This document shows positions 14,498 to 19,962 of a stretch of DNA of 19,962 nt, in pieces. Source of the stretch: Candidatus Nomurabacteria bacterium (GTDB lineage: Bacteria > Patescibacteriota > Minisyncoccia > Phycocordibacterales > CSBR16-119). Numbering within the stretch: the stretch's first letter is position 1; each line of letters starts with the position of its first letter. Location of the stretch: the NCBI GenBank assembly GCA_007117675.1, contig SKGB01000016.1, positions 1 through 19,962 of the forward strand. Direction: 5' to 3'. The notes under the pieces are model-generated. The model searched no databases and had not been told where the DNA came from. It was given only the letters and a program-made list of their open reading frames with translations. The translations under genes and the position numbers were made by a program.

Positions 14498-15346
14498 TTA
14501 TTTTGTTTGGTTAAAGTCTTGTAAAAATTTTTTAAGTTTTTTGTTTTGTCTTGCGTCGGTGTAACCCATTGCTATCGTTTCCTGGATATCTTCTTTTTTG
14601 GTGTCTAAGATATTTGCAAAAGGTCTACGGGAAGGTTCTATACGTATGTAGTGCTCGGTCAGTGTTCCTTCGTAGTTTTCTCTATACCGCTTGAGAAATT
14701 CTTTTGATTTGTATTTTCTAAACCAAAAGTATTCGAGTATTTTCGATTCCCAGAAACCCGTAATTGATGTGTTGTGTACAACAATGACATGCGTCGCTCC
14801 TTGTTTTTTTGCAAAATTTATGTGATTTTCAGGGTGTGCGCTTTTGTGAGAATCATGATATTTTTTGTTGCCAATAGAAACTTCCTTATTGTAAAATATA
14901 GGAATTGCCTTTGTTGCACGAAGTACGTCCATCCAGTTTGTGTTTATGTCTCGATTGCTAAAATAGTGAATTAGCCCTGTTTTTGAGTCTATGGCTGGTA
15001 TATACAACGAAGTGGGGTTAAGCATCACTTCTTTTGTTTTCAAAGTTATTTTTTCTTTAAAAATAATGTCTATGAGGTAGTCTATGTTTACTTTTTTATA
15101 TAAACCTTTTCCTGAAATAAATTCTGGAGAAAGAATTTCCTTGAGCCATATTCTGCGTACAGCTTTTGTGAAATCAGAAGTAAGAAAATAACTCGCTGTT
15201 CCTGCACTTCCAGACGCTGCAATAAGAATGTCTGGCTGTATTTTGTAAGTATTTTTAATTGCTTTCAAAAAACCAACACTGTAGCTTGATGACATTCCGC
15301 CACCGCCTAAAATGATTGCTAACTTTTTCTTGGTACTTGCAGACAT
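14498..15346 (-). CDS. Divergent patatin-like phospholipase
   Basis: 282 aa from ATG 15346. The order of patatin motifs is kept: the oxyanion-hole glycine run LGGGG (13-17), the nucleophile elbow SGSAG with Ser47, the AIPIFY segment before the second catalytic strand, and Asp165 in KKYHDSH followed by GATHVIVVHN. Two motifs are degenerate: the canonical GxSxG has Ser for its first Gly, and the catalytic Asp is followed by Ser rather than Gly (DG[GA]). The Ser-Asp dyad itself is retained, so acyl-hydrolase activity on membrane lipids is plausible but not assured. No signal peptide. An upstream extension to 15406 runs toward tRNA-Arg and lacks family similarity, while the -10 at 15357-15362 fits the 15346 start. 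Operon with the small membrane protein gene downstream. Confidence 0.8.
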   Translation of the reverse strand: MSASTKKKLAIILGGGGMSSSYSVGFLKAIKNTYKIQPDILIAASGSAGTASYFLTSDFTKAVRRIWLKEILSPEFISGKGLYKKVNIDYLIDIIFKEKITLKTKEVMLNPTSLYIPAIDSKTGLIHYFSNRDINTNWMDVLRATKAIPIFYNKEVSIGNKKYHDSHKSAHPENHINFAKKQGATHVIVVHNTSITGFWESKILEYFWFRKYKSKEFLKRYRENYEGTLTEHYIRIEPSRRPFANILDTKKEDIQETIAMGYTDARQNKKLKKFLQDFNQTK

Positions 15347-15366
15347 TACAAGTACTAGTATACAAT
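15337..15366 (+). promoter_or_regulatory. Promoter of tRNA-Arg
   Basis: TTGCAG (15337-15342), an 18-nt spacer and TACAAT (15361-15366). The predicted transcript starts about 19 nt before the tRNA. It overlaps the divergent promoter of the patatin-like gene. Confidence 0.4.
15357..15362 (-). promoter_or_regulatory. -10 box of the patatin-like gene
   Basis: TATACT on the minus strand ends 10 nt before ATG 15346, leaving about 3-4 nt of leader and supporting that start codon. Confidence 0.45.
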
Positions 15367-15391
15367 GCAAAAGTGATTTAGTAATACACAG

Positions 15392-15464
15392 GCCGCCATA
15401 GTTCAACAGGATAGAACGGCTTCCTCCTAAGAAGCAGATCTAGGTTCGAGTCCTAGTGGGGGCA
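15392..15464 (+). tRNA. tRNA-Arg (anticodon CCT)
   Basis: Cloverleaf with D-arm GTTC/GAAC, anticodon stem GCTTC/GAAGC and loop CTCCTAA (CCT at 15426-15428, reading AGG), a 4-nt variable loop, T-arm CTAGG/CCTAG with loop TTCGAGT, and discriminator A. The acceptor stem GCCGCCA/TGGGGGC has one G-G mismatch at pair 4-69; all other pairs are Watson-Crick. No encoded CCA. A bidirectional hairpin terminator starts within about 10 nt. Confidence 0.93.
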
Positions 15465-15470
15465 CTAAAT

Positions 15471-15507
15471 ATATAAAAACCACTCAAGTAGTGAGTGGTT
15501 TTTATAT
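15471..15507. terminator. Bidirectional terminator between tRNA-Arg and hsp20
   Basis: A 15-bp stem (15471-15485 with 15493-15507), whose core AAAAACCACTC/GAGTGGTTTTT closes a 7-nt loop. It serves the tRNA from the left and the convergent Hsp20 gene from the right, overlapping the latter's stop codon region at 15502. Confidence 0.85.
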
Positions 15508-16023
15508 AGACTTAACCTTAACTTTCTTTTGTTTTTCTTTATCTATTTTTGGTAGGCGGATTATGAGAAGTCCGTGTTTTTCTGTTGCTTCACCAGCTTC
15601 TGGGTCAACTTCTTCAGGAAGTTGAATTGTTCGAGAAAATGATCCCCAAAATAATTCTCTATAAAAGTAGTTTTCTTCTTTTATAGACTTACTCTCTTTT
15701 CTGTTTCCTGTAATAGAAACAGAGTCTCTTTGAATATTCACATCAATCTCTTCTGGTTTTACTCCCGCTATCATGGTTTGGATTATAATCTCTTTACCAT
15801 TGTCATAGAGGTCTATTGAGAGTTCTGCGGTCTCATCTTCTGTTTCTTCTGAAAGATAGTGTTCTGGTGTTTGTTGTGGAGTAATTCTTATGTGGTGATT
15901 TTCGTGAGATTCTTTTTCTTCAGTAAGATTGTCTTCTTGTTGAAGCTCATCCTCAAACATGTCCTCGTCAAGACGAAGACCTCCTGTGAGCCTGCCAAAT
16001 AGTGATCGTTTTCTTTTAAACAT
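15502..16023 (-). CDS. Hsp20/alpha-crystallin small heat-shock protein
   Basis: 173 aa. Residues 1-62 are a basic then strongly acidic, probably disordered N-terminus. Residues about 65-158 are the alpha-crystallin domain, with IAGVKPEEIDVNI, SITGNRK, FSRTIQLPEEVDPE and the signature A146-x4-G151-LL in ATEKHGLLIIRLPK. A short basic tail VKVKSI may provide the IxI-like contact used in oligomer assembly. The protein would act as an ATP-independent holdase for unfolding proteins. It starts 2 nt after the stop of the PrsW-like gene, so both are one transcription unit, linking a folding chaperone with a membrane protease. Confidence 0.93.
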   Translation of the reverse strand: MFKRKRSLFGRLTGGLRLDEDMFEDELQQEDNLTEEKESHENHHIRITPQQTPEHYLSEETEDETAELSIDLYDNGKEIIIQTMIAGVKPEEIDVNIQRDSVSITGNRKESKSIKEENYFYRELFWGSFSRTIQLPEEVDPEAGEATEKHGLLIIRLPKIDKEKQKKVKVKSI

Positions 16024-16025
16024 AA

Positions 16026-16742
16026 TTAATGATTGAATTTAGGTCGGTAATATCGACCACTTAATTTTCTTAATGACTCAAACAGTAACATAAAAACTAT
16101 TGTAACAATCCAAAGGCCTGAGAATACTGGAAACATGTTATTTGTATTATCAATTATAAAGTAATTAAAAATACTGTGCAATAAAGTTGCTAACAGTAGA
16201 CCTCCAATGAGTACTCGTTTTCTTGTTGCTTTGTTTTTGTAATAGGCAAAGCCAACTACCATTCCAATGGTTCCTGAAGCAACTACATGAAGCAACATCG
16301 AACCAATAAATCTAAGATTTCCTGTCATGAGACTCACTACAGAATCTTGCACACTCAAAGGACTTAGTAAAAAGAGGGTGTTTTCAAGGGCTGCAAAACC
16401 CAGCGCTCCTGTGATGAGGTAGATTGCAAAGTCTATAGGTTCGTCGCAGTGTCTTGTTCGAAGTGCGATAACTGCAACAAAAAGATACTTCATTATTTCT
16501 TCGAGAGCTGCCCACCCTATAAGTTGGGTTGTTTGGTTGGGGAACATGTTTTCAGTGAGTCTTTGTAATGGTATAACAGCAAGTACTGACAGCATACCTC
16601 CTAGAAATGTTAAAAGTAAAAGACCTTTAGGTTCTGGATTTTCCGAATCTTCTTTGAGCCAAAACCAAAGCCATATAAGAGCTGGTATAATTCCACCCAG
16701 AAGTCCAATCCCTATTGTTTGAATTTCAAATTCTAGAATCAT
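16026..16742 (-). CDS. PrsW-family intramembrane protease
   Basis: 238 aa with about seven to eight membrane helices. The PrsW/CPBP-like catalytic pattern is complete: EE81-82xxK85 in ALEEIMKY, E120 in GALGFAALEN, H152 in LLHVVASG and H189 in LLHSIFNY, each in a membrane helix. Relatives in Firmicutes cleave anti-sigma factors to start envelope-stress responses; here the substrate is unknown. An extended -10 sits just upstream. Hsp20 follows after 2 nt, which suggests a small stress operon. The residue assignment follows the family pattern and is not a structural proof. Confidence 0.88.
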   Translation of the reverse strand: MILEFEIQTIGIGLLGGIIPALIWLWFWLKEDSENPEPKGLLLLTFLGGMLSVLAVIPLQRLTENMFPNQTTQLIGWAALEEIMKYLFVAVIALRTRHCDEPIDFAIYLITGALGFAALENTLFLLSPLSVQDSVVSLMTGNLRFIGSMLLHVVASGTIGMVVGFAYYKNKATRKRVLIGGLLLATLLHSIFNYFIIDNTNNMFPVFSGLWIVTIVFMLLFESLRKLSGRYYRPKFNH

Positions 16743-16753
16743 ATAACTTTATT

Positions 16754-16762
16754 ATTGTATCA
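16754..16762 (-). promoter_or_regulatory. Extended -10 promoter of the PrsW-hsp20 operon
   Basis: On the minus strand TGATACAAT fits the extended -10 form and ends 11 nt before ATG 16742. No clear -35 and no Shine-Dalgarno. Confidence 0.5.
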
Positions 16763-16808
16763 GTTTTATAAAATTTTTTCTGTTGAAATATGTACAAAAA
16801 ATAGAAAC

Positions 16809-16843
16809 ACAAAAGCTAGGAGGTTCGACCTCCTAGCTTTTGT
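16809..16843 (-). terminator. Terminator of the valyl-tRNA synthetase gene
   Basis: A 16-bp perfect stem (16809-16824 with 16828-16843) with a 3-nt loop, 2 nt beyond the stop codon. On the minus strand it is followed by a T-rich tract. Confidence 0.9.
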
Positions 16844-16845
16844 AA

Positions 16846-19062
16846 TTATATATTTGTTTGTGGCCACGATGCCACCATGAGAAGTTCTGTTTCTTTGTTT
16901 GGAATTGACTTCCAAATCTCTTCTGTAATAAACGGCATAAAAGGATGGAGTGCTTTGAGTTGTTCTGTCAAAAGGTGGTAGAGGGTCCATTGAGCAGATT
17001 TCTTTGTTGCATCATTTCCTTCGTTAATATCTTTTTTACAATCTTCAATTATTACATCAGCAAAGCGGTGCCAGAAGAAATGATAGAGCTTTTCTCCTAC
17101 GAGATAAAACTTGTATTCTTCCATTTCTTTTGTAATTTCTGGGAGAAGATCATTCCACTCTTTAATATATGTTTTGTGTTTTGGTTCTGTTATTTTTTCT
17201 TCTAATCCTTGATCCTTGATTCTTGATCCTTCGAAAATATCTTCAGTATTTTCGAGCACAAACCGTGTAGCGTTCCAGATTTTGTTTGCAAATTTTTTGT
17301 ATGCTTTTATTTTTTCATCAGAAAGGTTGTTGTCTGCACCTGGTCCTACTCCTACAATCATAGACATACGCAAGGCATCCGTTCCGTAGAGTTCGATGAG
17401 GTCAAGCGGGTTTACGATATTGCCAAGAGATTTTGACATTTTTCGTCCGTTTTTGTCGCGTACGAGCCCGTGAAGATACACTGTCTTAAATGGGACTTCG
17501 TCTACGAGGTATGTTGTCATGAGAGTCATTCGAGCTACCCAAAAGAAAATAATGTCATGTCCGGTCTCGAGTACATTTGTGGGGTGAAAAATACCATCCT
17601 TAGAATTTTTGAGCCACACTTTAAAATCTTCTTCGTATTTTTCAGGGTCGAGCAAGGTAGAAAAAGTCCAGAGTCCTGAGGAGAACCACGTATCGAGTGT
17701 GTCTTCGTCTTGCGTCCAACCTTCGGCGGGTTTCTTTTCAGAAACTTTCATTTCTCCATCTTTATACCAAACGGGGATTCTGTGCCCATACCAAATTTGC
17801 CGAGAAATATTCCAATCTCGTAAATTTTCAACCCAATGGAAATATATTTTTTCAAATCGGTTTGGGAGAATTTCAATCTGTCCATCACGAACAACATCGA
17901 GCATAAGGTCTTTCAGAGATTTACCATCTTTGATTGGTTTACTCACATCAATCCACCATTGCATTTTTGGAAGTGGTTCGATGATTGCGCCAGTTCGTTC
18001 CGCTGTTCCCACGCTTTGGTCGATTTCTTTTTCAGAAATCAAAAGTCCTTCACTTTGAAGCCATTGGACTACTGCCTTTCGAGCTTGTTCAACCTTGGTA
18101 TCAACAACACCTTCCATTCCAACCATCATTTTTCCGTATTCGTTGATAATTTGTTTTACAGGAAGATTGTGTCTCTCTGCGATTTCCCAGTCTGTTTGGC
18201 TGTGTGCTGGGGTTACTCCAAGTGCCCCCACGCCAAACTCAGGGTCCACTGCCTCGTCAGCGATAATTCGAACTGTTACATCCTCACCTCCAAAATTAAA
18301 AGAATATTCTTTTCCGATGTATTCTTGATATCTTGAGTCTTCTGGATGTACTGCAACGGCTGTGTCGCCGAGTTTGGTTTCTGGGCGAGTTGTGGCGATA
18401 GGGAATGGGAAGTCATGAGAATATTTAAATGTATACATTGTTCCTTTTCGGTCTTCTCGAACCACCTCATCGTCTGAAATGGTTGTCTGTCCTTTTGGAT
18501 CCCAGTTCACAATTCGGTGTTTTCGGTAGATGAGTCCTTCTTCGTACATTTTTTTAAACGCAACAAACACTGCTTTGTGTCGTGTGTTGTCCAAGGTAAA
18601 TGCCTCTCGAGACCAGTCAAGAGACGACCCCATTTTTCTACATTGAGACACTATAGTGTCGTGTGAGTTTTGGGCAAATTCATCTACACGTTTAAGAAAC
18701 TCTTCACGTCCTAAGTCGTGCTTTCGGATCTTTTCTTTTTCTAGATCTTTTTCTACCTTTGACTGGGTGGCAATAGCTGCGTGGTCTGTTCCGGGAAGCC
18801 AAAGAGTTTTGAGTCCCTTCATACGAGCAAAACGCACCATGGTGTCTTGGATGGCGAGCATTGAGGCGTGTCCTGTGTGGAGTGTTCCGGTGACATTTGG
18901 TGGGGGGAGGACAATAGAAAAGTGTTCCGCATCTTCCTTTGTGACACCTTTTTCGATGCAGACATCAGGATTAAAAAAACCTGACTCTTCCCACATTCTG
19001 TAAATGGTGTCTTCGTATTTTTGCGGTTCGTATCCGCTTAAAAATTTTTCATCTATTGCCAT
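16846..19062 (-). CDS. valS: Valyl-tRNA synthetase, short form
   Basis: 738 aa. Class I synthetase for valine: PPPNVTG followed by the HIGH-type HTGH (62-65), TDHAAIATQ with a conserved His, the editing domain with ATTRPET, RDWNISRQIWYGHRIP before the catalytic end, and KMSKS (541-545) in GRKMSKSLGN. The anticodon-binding domain ends at MVASWP and the protein stops there. Most bacterial ValRS are about 860-950 aa and continue with a C-terminal coiled-coil arm that contacts the tRNA; this arm is absent. A low-complexity insert, GSRIKDQGLEE, encoded by degenerate 7-bp repeats, sits after EDIFE. The start at 19062 follows a good promoter by only 9 nt. Confidence 0.96.
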   Translation of the reverse strand: MAIDEKFLSGYEPQKYEDTIYRMWEESGFFNPDVCIEKGVTKEDAEHFSIVLPPPNVTGTLHTGHASMLAIQDTMVRFARMKGLKTLWLPGTDHAAIATQSKVEKDLEKEKIRKHDLGREEFLKRVDEFAQNSHDTIVSQCRKMGSSLDWSREAFTLDNTRHKAVFVAFKKMYEEGLIYRKHRIVNWDPKGQTTISDDEVVREDRKGTMYTFKYSHDFPFPIATTRPETKLGDTAVAVHPEDSRYQEYIGKEYSFNFGGEDVTVRIIADEAVDPEFGVGALGVTPAHSQTDWEIAERHNLPVKQIINEYGKMMVGMEGVVDTKVEQARKAVVQWLQSEGLLISEKEIDQSVGTAERTGAIIEPLPKMQWWIDVSKPIKDGKSLKDLMLDVVRDGQIEILPNRFEKIYFHWVENLRDWNISRQIWYGHRIPVWYKDGEMKVSEKKPAEGWTQDEDTLDTWFSSGLWTFSTLLDPEKYEEDFKVWLKNSKDGIFHPTNVLETGHDIIFFWVARMTLMTTYLVDEVPFKTVYLHGLVRDKNGRKMSKSLGNIVNPLDLIELYGTDALRMSMIVGVGPGADNNLSDEKIKAYKKFANKIWNATRFVLENTEDIFEGSRIKDQGLEEKITEPKHKTYIKEWNDLLPEITKEMEEYKFYLVGEKLYHFFWHRFADVIIEDCKKDINEGNDATKKSAQWTLYHLLTEQLKALHPFMPFITEEIWKSIPNKETELLMVASWPQTNI
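17204..17229 (-). repeat. Degenerate heptamer repeats inside valS
   Basis: Read on the minus strand, near-copies of (A/G)GATCA(A) and AGAATCA follow each other here and encode the RIKDQG insert. The unit matches the exact AGAATCA tandem repeat in leuS. Confidence 0.65.
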
Positions 19063-19071
19063 AACTTCTCA

Positions 19072-19100
19072 AGAATACCTTATTTTTTGTCTTTTTTCAA
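19072..19100 (-). promoter_or_regulatory. Sigma70-like promoter of valS
   Basis: TTGAAA (19095-19100), a 17-nt spacer and TATTCT (19072-19077) on the minus strand; transcript start near 19065, about 3 nt ahead of the ATG. Confidence 0.6.
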
Positions 19101-19114
19101 TGAAGGGATGGTGA

Positions 19115-19143
19115 TTGACTCATTGTGATAAAGTTAGTATAGT
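19115..19143 (+). promoter_or_regulatory. Sigma70-like promoter of the aspartokinase-like gene
   Basis: TTGACT (19115-19120), a 17-nt spacer and TATAGT (19138-19143) form the best promoter of the window. The transcript should start at about 19150, giving the only leader here of around 30 nt. A six-codon frame (ATG at 19149, MNIHK, stop) sits at the expected transcript start. Confidence 0.65.
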
Positions 19144-19179
19144 TTGATATGAATATTCACAAATAAACCCTGTACCTTT

Positions 19180-19962
19180 ATGAATCCACCTAAATTTTCA
19201 GAAAATCCCGTGTCTCATTTGAAAAATCTTACACAACCTGCAATCTATAAGATTGGCGGAAGTGTATTAAAAAAACCTGTCGATGTAGAGCGGGTCCTGA
19301 GAGTTCTTGCTGAACCCTTTACTGCAATTGTTGTGGTTAGCGCGCCTTCTGGTGTGTCTCAGTGTATTCAAGACATGTTTGTAACCAGTCAAGGTGAAAA
19401 AGTTATCAGTATGCCGTGCCTAAGACGAAATATTGATGTAATTTTGCCAAAAGTTAAAACAATCTATGCTCATATATTCGGTAATGAGACCAGTTTTCAG
19501 GATAGCTGGGATGAACGTGTACGTTTTTTCACAGACGAATTTCTTCCAATGCAAAATATAGCCACATCTGCATGGCAAGTAGAAGTCTTTGCTTTGGCTT
19601 ACTTTGGTGAAGTATTCACTGTCGAAATGCTGGCACAGCTTGCTGAAAAAAAAGAGGTGCAATGTTCTGTCTTGGAAACTCAGCAGACTATCTTTCTCAA
19701 GAGAGATTTTCCTCCTTTACCGAAAGATTTATTTGCGAGTGTTGATATTGATATGAAAAGAAGTTTTGAGGCTCTGGCCTCAATCCTTATTTCTAGTCAT
19801 AGAAAAAAAACAACTTTGCTTGTAGCTGGTTTTGTTGCAAAGAACGGACTGCTCGGCTGGAATGGATCCGACACTACCGCTGCCTTACTCGGGCGTTTCT
19901 ATTATGAGACGACTGGTCAAGTTCCGAGAATAATCTTTCAGAAAGATAAGCCATTTCAGACG
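19180..19962 (+). CDS. Aspartokinase-like amino acid kinase, N-terminal part (3' cut by the window)
   Basis: 261 codons are open to the window end. The N-terminus has YKIGGSV (about residues 23-29), the phosphate-binding 'K[FI]GG[ST]S' motif of aspartate kinases, then a VVVSAPSGV strand. Near the end, AGFVAKNGLLGWNGSDTTAALLG corresponds to the 'GF.g....G....LGRGGSD.tAa' substrate and nucleotide site. In place of the usual GRGGSD the sequence reads GWNGSD, so the conserved Arg is missing. Aspartate kinase phosphorylates aspartate for Lys/Thr/Met and cell-wall diaminopimelate synthesis. The middle part is poorly conserved, so a divergent or repurposed kinase is possible. Any C-terminal ACT regulatory domains lie outside the window. 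Start ATG 19180 is preceded by a strong promoter. Confidence 0.75.
   Translation, partial: MNPPKFSENPVSHLKNLTQPAIYKIGGSVLKKPVDVERVLRVLAEPFTAIVVVSAPSGVSQCIQDMFVTSQGEKVISMPCLRRNIDVILPKVKTIYAHIFGNETSFQDSWDERVRFFTDEFLPMQNIATSAWQVEVFALAYFGEVFTVEMLAQLAEKKEVQCSVLETQQTIFLKRDFPPLPKDLFASVDIDMKRSFEALASILISSHRKKTTLLVAGFVAKNGLLGWNGSDTTAALLGRFYYETTGQVPRIIFQKDKPFQT

Noticed and set aside
17609..18336. Plus-strand frames inside valS
   Set aside because: Shadows of the conserved valS frame, with no promoter or family features.
1..19962. CRISPR arrays, insertion sequences, phage genes, rRNA
   Set aside because: No regularly spaced repeats, transposase, integrase or structural phage genes, and no rRNA sequence seen.

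Overview
The window looks like a piece of chromosome from an uncultured Patescibacteria (Candidate Phyla Radiation) bacterium, probably of the Parcubacteria group. This is inferred from gene content and style, not from a marker gene. The signs are AT-rich DNA, short intergenic gaps, almost no Shine-Dalgarno sequences, -10 boxes placed almost on top of start codons, a secreted protein ending in a peptidoglycan-binding domain, and compact synthetases carrying small low-complexity insertions. TAA and TAG stops are used and no TGA recoding is evident.

Layout. 1-641 is the 3' part of a peptidoglycan-binding protein. 723-4998 holds leucyl-tRNA synthetase and a MurJ-type lipid II flippase in tandem. 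5027-11258 is the outstanding region: a MoxR-like AAA+ ATPase, a diversity-generating retroelement (DGR), and a VWA protein with a zincin-like N-terminus. 11301-14003 carries lepA (EF4), an FtsB/DivIC-like division protein and a glutaredoxin, with a possible tiny membrane protein on the minus strand. 14080-16742 carries tRNA-Phe(GAA), a small membrane protein, a divergent patatin-like hydrolase, tRNA-Arg(CCT), an Hsp20 chaperone and a PrsW-like membrane protease. 16846-19062 is valyl-tRNA synthetase on the minus strand. 19180 to the end is the N-terminal part of an aspartokinase-like enzyme.

The DGR is complete and can be read directly from the DNA. The last codons of the ATPase gene (variable repeat, VR, 7456-7570) match a 115-bp non-coding copy (template repeat, TR, 7843-7957) at all but 19 positions. 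Eighteen of the 19 differences are at TR adenines, the signature of adenine-specific mutagenic homing. An Avd-like accessory gene lies antisense between the TR and a DGR-type reverse transcriptase gene. The VWA gene starts 1 nt after the reverse transcriptase stop codon. MoxR ATPases and VWA proteins normally work as pairs, so the retroelement sits inside a two-component ATPase machine and rewrites the C-terminal, presumably ligand-binding, face of the ATPase. The target has no signal peptide or membrane segment, so the diversified surface should face the cytoplasm. That suggests an internal recognition or conflict system rather than a surface adhesin.

The remaining genes are ordinary housekeeping or stress genes, but several carry small oddities: matching heptamer repeats inside both synthetase genes, a mismatched acceptor stem in tRNA-Arg, degenerate patatin motifs, and a family of long bidirectional terminators.
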